Positions 44,800 through 53,230 of a stretch of DNA of 64,000 nt are shown here, one piece after another (position 1 is the first letter of the stretch; every line of letters starts with the position of its first letter). The position numbers and the translations under genes are program-made. Under the pieces are notes generated by a model. That model saw only the letters and a program-made list of their open reading frames with translations, was not told where the DNA came from and searched no databases. The stretch comes from Clostridiales bacterium (lineage in GTDB: Bacteria; Bacillota; Clostridia; Lachnospirales; JAQSXR01): NCBI GenBank assembly GCA_029256575.1, contig JAQSXR010000015.1, positions 1 to 64,000 on the forward strand. The letters run 5' to 3'.

Positions 44800-45693
44800 A
44801 TGAATTTACGACAATTATATTATTTCAAAAAATCAGCTGAACTTCAACATTTTACAAAAACAGCTTCCGAATTATTCATAAGTCAACCAAGTCTTAGTTA
44901 TGCAGTCTCTAGTCTAGAAAATGAATTAGGCACAGCATTATTCCAAAAGCAAGGCAGAAACGTCGTATTAACCAAATCCGGAAAAGAATTTTACCCATAT
45001 ATTGAAACAGCATTGCAAAGCATTGAAGCTGGTGTTGCTTTATTAAAGCAACGTTCTGTTTGTAATACCGGTAAAATTGATATTGGAACAGTTCCTGCTT
45101 TAGCAGGTGATTTTGTATCCCAAATAATTCATGATTATATGACAATATCCCCTGATATTTCTTTTAATTTATTGACTAATGATACTAAAAATATTATCCC
45201 CGGAATTAAAAGTGGTATATATGACATTGGGTTTTGTTCTAAAATCGATAACGAGGATGAATTAGAATTTGTTCCAGTCCTTACACAAGAAATAGTTGTA
45301 ATATCTAAAAATGACCATGAATTAGCGAAAAGAAAGAAGTTCGATTTGTCTGCACTCAAAGATTATCCACTTATTACCTATCATGAAAACATACCAATTG
45401 GTCAGACCATTCGTAATATTCTTTATAAAAATAATATAACTCCAAAAATAAAGCATACTTTTGATGATGAAGCATCGATTGCTGGAATGGTTTCTCGAGA
45501 CTTTGGGATTGCTATTGTTGTTAATACCCCTTTATTAAAGCTTTATAATTTTTCTATTATGCCACTTCCTATACCGATACATCCTCGTGTCGTGTACTTA
45601 GCGTACCTTAATGAACGCTCACATACTGAAATAGTGAGTAATTTCATTGATTTTATCTTAAAAAATAATTATATTGATACTTTAAAAATATAG
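44800..45693 (+). CDS. LysR-family transcriptional regulator
   Basis: 297 aa from the ATG at 44800 (AAGGATGG upstream). The frame extends to 44722 but the extra residues are not LysR-like. The N-terminal helix-turn-helix is typical (MNLRQLYYFKKSAELQHFTK; SELFISQPSLSYAVSSLENE), followed by the GTALFQKQGRNVVLT linker and a substrate-binding domain of the CynR/GltC kind (IDIGTVPALAGDFVSQII). Its targets are not evident, as both neighbours are oriented away or isolated. Confidence 0.93.
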   Translation: MNLRQLYYFKKSAELQHFTKTASELFISQPSLSYAVSSLENELGTALFQKQGRNVVLTKSGKEFYPYIETALQSIEAGVALLKQRSVCNTGKIDIGTVPALAGDFVSQIIHDYMTISPDISFNLLTNDTKNIIPGIKSGIYDIGFCSKIDNEDELEFVPVLTQEIVVISKNDHELAKRKKFDLSALKDYPLITYHENIPIGQTIRNILYKNNITPKIKHTFDDEASIAGMVSRDFGIAIVVNTPLLKLYNFSIMPLPIPIHPRVVYLAYLNERSHTEIVSNFIDFILKNNYIDTLKI

Positions 45694-45729
45694 AGATCCA
45701 AATATATTTATCTGTTAATAACCCCAAAC

Positions 45730-45768
45730 GAGAGGGAGGAAAATAAAATAATTATTTCCCTCCCTCTC
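45730..45768. terminator. Long hairpin between converging LysR and MCP genes
   Basis: GAGAGGGAGGAAAATAA (45730-45746) pairs with TTATTTCCCTCCCTCTC (45752-45768) with one mismatch. There is no clear T-run on either side, but the site between convergent genes suggests bidirectional termination. Confidence 0.65.
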
Positions 45769-45822
45769 ATTCACGGAATACACTGAATAAATAGAATTAA
45801 CTCACTTCTTTTTAATTTCTAA

Positions 45823-47652
45823 CTAATATTTACCAAACTCTTTATCACTTAATACAATTTGAGGTTTTGATGTCCCATAATCTTCATGATGTTTATTTCC
45901 TACTTTACTACTCCCTCTAGACATTTTCTCAAGCATTCTTAATACTTCTGGATTAAATTCATCATATTTATTAAAATCATTTGCTATTTTCTTTAATTTG
46001 AACTTTCCAACTGTTTGTTTTAATAGATCAGCCTGACTTGATAATTCTTCACTTGCTGCTGCACTTTCTTCTGAGGTTGCTGAGTTTGCTTGTACAACTT
46101 GAGAAACTTGCATAATCCCTTGATTAATTTGTTCCACACCAACTGCTTGTTCATTAGAGGCTGTCGCAATATCGCCAACAAGTTTTGCAGCTTTTTCAAT
46201 TCCCGTCACGATTTTACCTAATGCTTCAGCGGTCTCGCGTGCAATCTTTGTTCCACCTTCCGCTTTACGAATAGAACCTTCGATCATATCTGTTGTCTCT
46301 TTTGCCGCATTAGCTGATCGTGCCGCAAGATTACGTACTTCTTCTGCAACGACTGCAAATCCCTTTCCATGTTGTCCTGCTCTTGCAGCTTCAACAGCAG
46401 CATTTAAAGCTAGTATATTTGTTTGAAATGCGATTTCATCAATTACTTTAATAATCTTAGATATATTTGTAGAGGATTCATTTATCTCCTCCATCGCCTT
46501 AAGCATTCCTTGCATCTGCTCGTTACCCCTAATTGCATTTTCTTTTGCATTTTCAGCTAAATCATTTGCTTGACTAGAGTTCTTTGCATTCATTTGTATT
46601 TGTGAAGAAATTTCTTCAATTGAGGCAGTAAGTTCTTCGATAGAACTTGCTTGTTCTGTCGCCCCCTCTGAAAGAGTAATACTTGCATCTGATACTTGTT
46701 TTGCTCCTACTGCCACTTGTTCTGATGCATTTGCTATATCTGATAAGAGCTCATTATTATTATTTACCATCTCTGCTAACTTCTTGCCAAGAAGATCAGC
46801 CTCTGATCTAACTTCTACGTCAATCGTAAGATCTCCTGCAGCAATTCTTTCCGCTGCATAAGCTTGTCCTCGAATGTTGTTAATCATTTTCTCAAAAGAA
46901 GTTAATAACATTCCTAATTCGTCTTTTCTATCATTATTAATGTTGACCCCTACATCTCCAACTGCTAACTTATCTGCAGCATCAATTAACACTTTAATTG
47001 GAGTACTAATTGTACGAGCAACAAATAGGCCAAGAATAATTGACACAATTATTCCTATGATTATTGTAATAACCATCATCGTCACTGATGTATTTGCTAG
47101 ATCCGTATTACCATCTGATCTTTGTTTTGCCTCTAACGCATCATTCGCCATTAAAGCAGAGAAACTATCATTCAAAATATTTTCTAATTCTACTGCTTCT
47201 TCAATTATAAGACGTCTTGCCTGTTCATACTGATTTGTATTTACTAATTTAATCGCTTCGTCAATATAAGGTTCATACTGTTCCCATTGTGAAGTCAATG
47301 TATTATACATCTTTTGAACATCATCAGATGATATAGTGGTATCATACTTTAATAGTAAATCATCAACGTTTAAGCGATAATCTCCGATTTTCTTTACTGC
47401 TGCTTCTCTTTCAACTTCTGTTTCTATCGTAACTAACTTCATTGCATTAACTCGAATTCTCTGAAATTCTGTTGAAGCACTTCCAGAATAAGCTAACCCT
47501 AATGTATTCTCTGTATAAAGCAATGTATCTGCATTGTCTATTTCTCTTATATTAACTATTCCCACAACACCAATCACGCCAGCAATTGCAGCAATAATTA
47601 AGAACCCCATAATTAATCTCACTGATATTTTCATGTTATTAAACCATTTCAT
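45823..47652 (-). CDS. Methyl-accepting chemotaxis protein (four-helix-bundle sensor)
   Basis: 609 aa. First TM at residues ~11-32 (LIMGFLIIAAIAGVIGVVGI), then a 4HB_MCP-type extracytoplasmic domain to ~185, second TM (VTMMVITIIIGIIVSIILGL), HAMP (ARTISTPIKVLIDAADKLAV), and a signalling domain with the tip QTNILALNAAVEAARAGQHG. The last ~35 residues extend past the coiled coil and lack a CheR pentapeptide. GGAG precedes the ATG. It is the third gene of the cheA-cheW-mcp operon, so it probably feeds this CheA specifically. Confidence 0.94.
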   Translation of the reverse strand: MKWFNNMKISVRLIMGFLIIAAIAGVIGVVGIVNIREIDNADTLLYTENTLGLAYSGSASTEFQRIRVNAMKLVTIETEVEREAAVKKIGDYRLNVDDLLLKYDTTISSDDVQKMYNTLTSQWEQYEPYIDEAIKLVNTNQYEQARRLIIEEAVELENILNDSFSALMANDALEAKQRSDGNTDLANTSVTMMVITIIIGIIVSIILGLFVARTISTPIKVLIDAADKLAVGDVGVNINNDRKDELGMLLTSFEKMINNIRGQAYAAERIAAGDLTIDVEVRSEADLLGKKLAEMVNNNNELLSDIANASEQVAVGAKQVSDASITLSEGATEQASSIEELTASIEEISSQIQMNAKNSSQANDLAENAKENAIRGNEQMQGMLKAMEEINESSTNISKIIKVIDEIAFQTNILALNAAVEAARAGQHGKGFAVVAEEVRNLAARSANAAKETTDMIEGSIRKAEGGTKIARETAEALGKIVTGIEKAAKLVGDIATASNEQAVGVEQINQGIMQVSQVVQANSATSEESAAASEELSSQADLLKQTVGKFKLKKIANDFNKYDEFNPEVLRMLEKMSRGSSKVGNKHHEDYGTSKPQIVLSDKEFGKY

Positions 47653-47695
47653 ATTTACTTCTCCTTTTTATACTAACGATAAATTTTTGTCTACT

Positions 47696-48190
47696 TTATA
47701 GTTCTTCAGAAAAATTCTCCATATCTTTTTCAGAAAGCAACTCTTCACAATCTAATAAAAGTTTTACTTCATTTCCAACTTTACCAATATTCTTTATGTA
47801 ATGATTATTATTTCCGGTATTCATTTGTGGAGGGTCTACTATATCCTGTTCTGGGATTGTAAGTACCTCTGATACACTATCAACGATAAGCCCGATTGAA
47901 ATATTTAAGATATCGACCACAATAACACAAGTCCTGTCATTATATTCTCTTGGTTCTTTTTTAAAACGTACCCTAACATCTATAACTGGAATTATCTTTC
48001 CTCTCAAATTGATAATGCCTCTCACATATTCAGGAAGTTCTGGTATTTCTGTAATAGATTGTATCCCTATAATCTCAATTACATATTTGATTTCTATCCC
48101 GTAACTTTCTTTGCCCAGGGAGAAAGTCAAATATCTGTCTTTTTGTGTATCTTCTTCTAACTCTACCGTACTTTCAACTACATCCGCCAT
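47696..48190 (-). CDS. cheW: Chemotaxis coupling protein CheW
   Basis: 164 aa from the ATG at 48190, which has AAGGTGG nine bases upstream; a GTG at 48202 overlaps that site. The two SH3-like subdomains are clear: YLTFSLGKESYGIEIKYVIE, ITEIPELPEYVRGIINLRGK with IIPVIDVR, and IGLIVDSVSEVLTIP. It links the MCP downstream to the CheA encoded 28 bases upstream. Confidence 0.95.
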   Translation of the reverse strand: MADVVESTVELEEDTQKDRYLTFSLGKESYGIEIKYVIEIIGIQSITEIPELPEYVRGIINLRGKIIPVIDVRVRFKKEPREYNDRTCVIVVDILNISIGLIVDSVSEVLTIPEQDIVDPPQMNTGNNNHYIKNIGKVGNEVKLLLDCEELLSEKDMENFSEEL

Positions 48191-48218
48191 GATTTTATCC
48201 ACCTTTCTTATATTTTGA

Positions 48219-50261
48219 CTACATATTAATCATACCTGCTACATCTAGAATTAAGCTAATGCTTCCATCCCCCAACAAGGTACATCCAGCCAGTCCTCTA
48301 ATCGTTTTAAATGTCTGTATGTATTCAGGTAATGCCTTTACCACAACTTGTTGCTGCCCAATCAGTTCATCTGCAAATATACAGATAGTCTTATCGCCAT
48401 GTTCAATCATGATAATAATTCCATTATATAGTTCTGTAATTTGTGTTTTAACTTTATAAACTTCATGGATTCGTAGTATTTTGTAACATTGCCCTCTTAC
48501 CAAAATCATTTCATTTCCATCAGGGTCAGAAATAATATCTTTTTTACTCGGTCTAAATGATTCTTTTATTGAGATGATTGGAATTGTATATCTAGAATTA
48601 CCTACTTTTATATTCATTCCATCAATAATCGCAAGAGTTAGTGGTATTTTCAGTGTTATCTCAGTTCCTTTTCCAGGCATACTATCAACATATACGGTCC
48701 CACCAACCGCCTCGATATTCCTAGCAACCACATCCATCCCAACTCCACGACCAGAAAATTCTGTTACATTGTCATTGGTTGAAAATCCCGGAAGAATGAT
48801 TAGGTTATATACTTCTCTATCTGACATATCCTCTTCCCTTTTTATGAGAAGATTTTGTTGACTTGCCTTACTTAATATTTTATCTCTATCGAGCCCACCC
48901 CCATCATCACTAACGATAATCAATACATCACTTCCAGAATTACGAGCAGTTAAAGTAACTGTCCCAACTTTGGTTTTACCATTTTCTCCTCTTTCTTCTG
49001 AGGATTCTATTCCATGGTCAATTGAATTTCTAACTAAATGCATAAGGGGATCTGAAATATGTTCAATAATATTCTTATCTACTTCAGTATCTTCCCCTAT
49101 AATCTTTAATCTGACTTCCTTTTCCAACTTCTTACACATATCCCGAACGATTCGATTCATTTTGTTAAAAGTTGTAGAAAGAGGAACCATCCGTATTGAC
49201 ATGACTGTATTCTGCATTTCCGTTGTAATTTTATTTAACTGTCTCGCTGCCTTCCGAAAGTTATCTAATTCTAGACCCACTAAATCAGGATTTTGTATAA
49301 CCATTGCTTCTGCAATAACCATCTCTCCAACTAAATCCATTAGTTGATCTAATTTTGCTACGTTAACGCTGATAATACTTTGAGCAGTTGATCCATTCGT
49401 TTTATCTTTTTCTTCATCTTTGTCTTTATCTTTGTCTTTGTCTTTATTTTTATCTTTGTCTTTTTTTACATTGAGTAAATTATTATTTTTATCTCGTTCA
49501 CTAATAATGTCTTCAAATTCTGTAGCCTCACTATCCTCCATCTGTTGCATATACACTACGTCGTTTTCCAGTTGATTTAGCTCCATATCTTTAAGAAATA
49601 TTGTCTGCATAAAAAACTCATTTAACTTTGCATATGTATAATCTGACTCAAAATATAACTTGAGACCATCTTTACGGATTATCTCTACACTTTCATCATT
49701 ATCCATAATATCCTTTGGTATGCAAGAAATCTTCTTAGCAAATCCGTTTAGATTACGAATAATGGTGTAAGCACGAATATTCTCCATTTCGCATCCTTCT
49801 TGAAAGAATATAACTGCCTCAAAAACTTTATTCATTGGTTCTGTAATATTGCTTTGCTTTATCATAGATAGATATTCATTGATATTACTAATTATTGAGG
49901 ATGATGCTCCATCAACTGTATTTCCGTTTTCGAGCTTTTTCACTTCCACCTTTATAAAATCAACTCCATCTAAAACCAAATCAGAAATAGTAGAAGTATC
50001 AATATTATTAGGTTTTATATCTCGAAGGTAATAAAATAAATCTTCAATTGCATGTGCCAGTAATGATATATCATTTAACATCATCATTGCAGAGGAACCC
50101 TTAATCGTATGCATTATTCGAAATATCTCATTGATTGAAGTTTCCGTATAAGTACTTATGCTTTCACTATTTAATATAGCCTGTTCAAGTTGTTCTAACA
50201 GTTGTGTTGTTTCAAATATAAACATATCCATTAATGGTTCATGTATGTGTTGTTCTGACAT
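48219..50261 (-). CDS. cheA: Chemotaxis histidine kinase CheA
   Basis: About 680 aa from the ATG at 50261, chosen because AGGGGGTG precedes it. P1/Hpt: IFRIMHTIKGSSAMM with the phospho-His at ~51. A weak P2-like region (residues ~160-250) and a striking Lys-Asp repeat linker (~270-290) follow. P3 dimerisation and the kinase domain come next: N box HLVRNSIDHGIESSEE, G1 VSDDGGGLDRD, G2 GRGVGMDVVARN. P5 (CheW-like) runs from ~550 (IPIISIKESFRPSKKDII). It is the first gene of cheA-cheW-mcp; no cheB, cheR, cheC or cheD lies nearby. Confidence 0.95.
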   Translation of the reverse strand: MSEQHIHEPLMDMFIFETTQLLEQLEQAILNSESISTYTETSINEIFRIMHTIKGSSAMMMLNDISLLAHAIEDLFYYLRDIKPNNIDTSTISDLVLDGVDFIKVEVKKLENGNTVDGASSSIISNINEYLSMIKQSNITEPMNKVFEAVIFFQEGCEMENIRAYTIIRNLNGFAKKISCIPKDIMDNDESVEIIRKDGLKLYFESDYTYAKLNEFFMQTIFLKDMELNQLENDVVYMQQMEDSEATEFEDIISERDKNNNLLNVKKDKDKNKDKDKDKDKDEEKDKTNGSTAQSIISVNVAKLDQLMDLVGEMVIAEAMVIQNPDLVGLELDNFRKAARQLNKITTEMQNTVMSIRMVPLSTTFNKMNRIVRDMCKKLEKEVRLKIIGEDTEVDKNIIEHISDPLMHLVRNSIDHGIESSEERGENGKTKVGTVTLTARNSGSDVLIIVSDDGGGLDRDKILSKASQQNLLIKREEDMSDREVYNLIILPGFSTNDNVTEFSGRGVGMDVVARNIEAVGGTVYVDSMPGKGTEITLKIPLTLAIIDGMNIKVGNSRYTIPIISIKESFRPSKKDIISDPDGNEMILVRGQCYKILRIHEVYKVKTQITELYNGIIIMIEHGDKTICIFADELIGQQQVVVKALPEYIQTFKTIRGLAGCTLLGDGSISLILDVAGMINM
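49396..49468 (-). repeat. Hexanucleotide microsatellite coding (Lys-Asp)n in cheA
   Basis: The plus strand shows repeated TCTTTG/TCTTTA units, coding KDKDKNKDKDKDKDKDEEKD on the minus strand, in the linker before the dimerisation domain. Length changes in units of six bases would lengthen or shorten the linker without breaking the frame. Confidence 0.8.
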
Positions 50262-50424
50262 ATTACACCCCCTATTCATTTTTAGTACTTTTCACGTTTA
50301 TTTTACTTTTTTAATTATAAGTTTTAGTAAAAACAATAACCAATACTATTTTATGACATAATTCATAGTTTCTTTTTATAGGTTATACATAATTGATATA
50401 CATTTATATAAATAAATAGGACAT

Positions 50425-50596
50425 CCTACAATATCTGCGTTGCCAATTTATCCCACCTATGCTATCCTTAATTTTTGGAGCAAGAATAAATCGAACTCCA
50501 TTACGAAGGAATATTGCTTGCACTTTTGACATAAGCTTTAATAATGTTATGAAAGTTGTGAGGTATCTTGATGACGTATTTACAACCAGAAAGTAG
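50425..50596 (+). pseudogene. Rrf2-like winged-helix fragment
   Basis: A short plus-strand frame ends at the TAG of 50594-50596 and encodes RRNIACTFDISFNNVMKVVR then YLDDVFTTRK. This resembles the recognition-helix segment of Rrf2 regulators (IAExFDISxNxxMKVVxxL). The rest of a regulator is absent and the frame lacks a good start. Its end overlaps the first codons of the next gene. It could be chance similarity. Confidence 0.35.
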
Positions 50597-51383
50597 GGAT
50601 AAAATGGGCTACTCTTTTTACGAATTGTTATGGTTTTTTGCAATTTATTCGTTTTGGGGTTGGTGTGGTGAAGTTATATACAAAGCCGCAAGCACTGGAA
50701 AGTTCGTTAATAGAGGATTCTTAAATGGTCCTATCTGTCCAATATATGGATTTGGTGTAGTGATTGTAGTTGTTTGCTTAACTCCTGTTAAAGATAATCT
50801 AATCATTCTATTCACAACTTCAATAATACTCACCTCGACATTAGAATTCATTACGGGTTATGCGTTAGAGAAGGTATTTAATGAAAAGTGGTGGGACTAT
50901 TTACAAGAGCCCTTTAACATTAAAGGATATGTATGTTTAAAAGCATCTTTGATATGGGGAGTTGGATGTGTTCTTGTTATGTATGTCCTACATCCTCTTG
51001 TTATGTATTTTATTATTAAACTACCAGAGCATCTTGGTATCATTTCATTAATCATCTTTTTCGTATTACTAGCAATCGATCTTAACTTTACCGTTTCAAC
51101 TTTATTGAAGTTCAAGCAGCGGATACATATATTATCAGAAATCGAAGTAAAGATAACACAGGTTTCGGAAACCATAGGAGAAAATTTATCCGATAAAGTA
51201 CTCGCCACAATAAAGGCAAAAGAAAATCATATGCAAGAATTAGAAGAACTACGAGCGAAATACAAAAAACTCAAAAGAGAAACGCATTTTGTATACAACC
51301 GAATAACCCATGCCTTTCCTAAATTAAATTCTCTGAAAAGCAAGGAATTTCTTGAGAAAATAAAACACTTTCGAACGAAATAA
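50571..51383 (+). CDS. CmpB-type 'putative ABC transporter permease' membrane protein
   Basis: 270 aa from the ATG at 50571 (GAGG upstream); ATG 50604 is an alternative with AGGG upstream. The family signature is clear: FAIYSFWGWCGEVIYKAAST, GKFVNRGFLNGPICPIYGFG and EFITGYALEKVFNEKWWDY. About five membrane helices are followed by a ~85-residue coiled-coil tail (from residue ~185: KQRIHILSEIEVKITQVSET). No ATP-binding partner is nearby, so a transport role is unproven. Confidence 0.85.
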   Translation: MTYLQPESRDKMGYSFYELLWFFAIYSFWGWCGEVIYKAASTGKFVNRGFLNGPICPIYGFGVVIVVVCLTPVKDNLIILFTTSIILTSTLEFITGYALEKVFNEKWWDYLQEPFNIKGYVCLKASLIWGVGCVLVMYVLHPLVMYFIIKLPEHLGIISLIIFFVLLAIDLNFTVSTLLKFKQRIHILSEIEVKITQVSETIGENLSDKVLATIKAKENHMQELEELRAKYKKLKRETHFVYNRITHAFPKLNSLKSKEFLEKIKHFRTK

Positions 51384-51426
51384 CCTAATATAATATTTTT
51401 AATAAGATAAAAATCGATTAAAAAAA

Positions 51427-51473
51427 GAGTGGCGTTATGAGAAATAACTTAAAGTATTCTCAGATAGCCACTC
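51427..51473. terminator. Long imperfect hairpin between converging genes
   Basis: GAGTGGC (51427-51433) pairs with GCCACTC (51467-51473), with inner TGAGAAATA/TATTCTCA pairing. It sits nine bases from the alcohol dehydrogenase stop and probably ends both transcripts. Confidence 0.65.
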
Positions 51474-51481
51474 AATAATCA

Positions 51482-52609
51482 TCAGGGTTTTAAGATAACT
51501 TTTATACAATTGTCTTGCTTTTTATCAAAGATTTCATACGCATGCTCCCCTTTATCCAAAGTAAGCTTATGGGTAATAATATCTGTCGCATCAAATTTGC
51601 CTGTTTTAATTAAAGTCATTATTCTATTTACATAAGATTGTGCTGGACATTGTCCCATTTTTAGAGTGATGTTTCTTGCAAAGAAATCTCCTAATGGGAA
51701 GTTGTTATATCTAGCACCGTAAACACCTACCATTGAAACGGTTCCACCTTTTCTAACTGCTTGAGTTGCTATTTCTATAGCAGATTTGGAACCACCTTGA
51801 AGTTTTAATGCAGTTTCTACCATTTCAATTGCTGTCATCTTTCCATCCATTCCAACGCAATCAATTACTACATCGGCTCCACCATGAGTTATTTCTTTTA
51901 TATATTCACCGGCATTATCATGTTCTTCAAAATTGACCACTTCTACACCGTATTTCTTAGCATGTTCTAATCGATATCCAACATAATCGACTGCAATTAT
52001 ACGCTTTGCACCTTGAAATGCCGCCCATTTTATTGTTAATAGTCCTACCGGACCACAACCTAATACGACTACTGTATCCCCACTTTTTACTCCTCCATTC
52101 TCAACTCCCCAATATGAGGTTGGTAGAATATCAGTCAGAAAAAGCACTTGTTCATCCGCTAATTCTTCCGGGACTATTGTAGGACCTATATTTGCATAAG
52201 GAACTCTAAGGTATTCTGCTTGTCCCCCATCATAACCGCCGTACGTGTTGCTATATCCAAATATTGCACCTACTTCTCCATTTTCATTTGAATTATCGCA
52301 CTGACTCCACAAATCATGTTGGCAAAACCAACAGTGTCCACAAGAAATCGGGAAAGGTACAATAACTCTGTCCCCTTTTTTCACTTTATGAACATCCTTT
52401 CCTATTTCTTCAACAATACCCATGGTTTCATGACCCAATACAAAACCTTTTGGCATATTTGGAACCATTCCATGAATAAGATGCAAATCGGAACCGCAGA
52501 TTGCTGTTGATGTTACCTTCACTATAATATCATCTGCTTTTTCTATGGATGGATCACTAACTTCTTTTACTTTTACATTTTTTATTCCCTCATATACAAT
52601 CGCCTTCAT
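51482..52609 (-). CDS. Zinc-dependent alcohol dehydrogenase (MDR family, formaldehyde-dehydrogenase-like)
   Basis: 375 aa. Catalytic zinc site: TAICGSDLHLIHG (Cys38) with GHETMGIVEEIG (His-Glu). Structural zinc: CGHCWFCQHDLWSQC. The Rossmann fold has VVVLGCGPVGLLTIKWAAF and IIAVDYVGYRLEHAKKYG. The GGQAEYLRVPYAN segment and the insert around residues 255-285 place it with the glutathione-independent formaldehyde dehydrogenase/ threonine dehydrogenase-like branch. It probably oxidises or reduces a small alcohol/aldehyde with NAD(P). It is in an operon with the DUF2892 gene 24 bases upstream. Confidence 0.93.
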   Translation of the reverse strand: MKAIVYEGIKNVKVKEVSDPSIEKADDIIVKVTSTAICGSDLHLIHGMVPNMPKGFVLGHETMGIVEEIGKDVHKVKKGDRVIVPFPISCGHCWFCQHDLWSQCDNSNENGEVGAIFGYSNTYGGYDGGQAEYLRVPYANIGPTIVPEELADEQVLFLTDILPTSYWGVENGGVKSGDTVVVLGCGPVGLLTIKWAAFQGAKRIIAVDYVGYRLEHAKKYGVEVVNFEEHDNAGEYIKEITHGGADVVIDCVGMDGKMTAIEMVETALKLQGGSKSAIEIATQAVRKGGTVSMVGVYGARYNNFPLGDFFARNITLKMGQCPAQSYVNRIMTLIKTGKFDATDIITHKLTLDKGEHAYEIFDKKQDNCIKVILKP

Positions 52610-52633
52610 ATTAACCTCCCGCAGTTTTACTCT

Positions 52634-53119
52634 CTATTTTTCTACCATCCTAAGCATATCTACTACATTTATTATTTTATTTTTATTGTTATTATTTTTC
52701 TTATTTTGGGTAAAGTCTTTACGAAGCATTTTTAATACTGTTCTTTCATTGTTTATTTCTTCGGCAGTCCGAACTCCCATCATTCTTATGAGCGGTAGTG
52801 GAGGACACCATCCTGTCAATGCATGTTGAAGTAGGAAAAATCCAACTGTCCCTGTTACGAAAAACCAACACTTACTAAATTTTAATCCTAAGATGGAACT
52901 AATAAAAATAATAGAAGCAGCATTTGTTTCAAGTACTCTTTCTGTATCCCATTCAAATTTTAACATACTAATTCGTTTGGATTTTTCCTCATCACTGCAA
53001 TTTTTATAAATATTTAAATTTAAAATAGTTTGATTTCGAATCTGTGCATTTACATTTGGGTTAGTTCGAATAACGACGCGATGTGTTGTCGATGGTAATT
53101 TATTAAATAAATTTATCAT
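52634..53119 (-). CDS. DUF2892 (YgaP-TM-like) membrane protein
   Basis: 161 aa from the ATG at 53119 (GGAGTGAG upstream). A polar ~65-residue N-terminus precedes one or two hydrophobic helices (ASIIFISSILGLKF; FFVTGTVGFFLLQHALTG), then the family ending WCPPLPLIRMMGVRTAEEIN and VLKMLRKDF. A Lys/Asn-rich tail follows. The WCPPLP-x-R-x-x-G-x-R-T motif is characteristic of the domain found fused to rhodaneses in YgaP. Its pairing with an alcohol dehydrogenase is of unknown meaning. Confidence 0.82.
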   Translation of the reverse strand: MINLFNKLPSTTHRVVIRTNPNVNAQIRNQTILNLNIYKNCSDEEKSKRISMLKFEWDTERVLETNAASIIFISSILGLKFSKCWFFVTGTVGFFLLQHALTGWCPPLPLIRMMGVRTAEEINNERTVLKMLRKDFTQNKKNNNNKNKIINVVDMLRMVEK

Positions 53120-53192
53120 TTTTCTCACTCCTATAATATTTTTATTAGTATGCATTAAAATATATTTACTATGCGAATGAAGTTTTAAAATA

Positions 53193-53219
53193 AAAAAGAA
53201 CGGCTTTCGCCGTTCTTTT
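53193..53219 (-). terminator. Intrinsic terminator of the transglutaminase-like gene
   Basis: AAAAAGAACGGC pairs with GCCGTTCTTTT around loop TTTC; the minus strand continues with TTTTTTATTTT. Confidence 0.9.
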
Positions 53220-53230
53220 ACATTAAGAAC

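Noticed and set aside
49396-49468. On/off phase variation of cheA
   Set aside because: Repeat units are six bases, so slippage keeps the frame; only linker length would vary.
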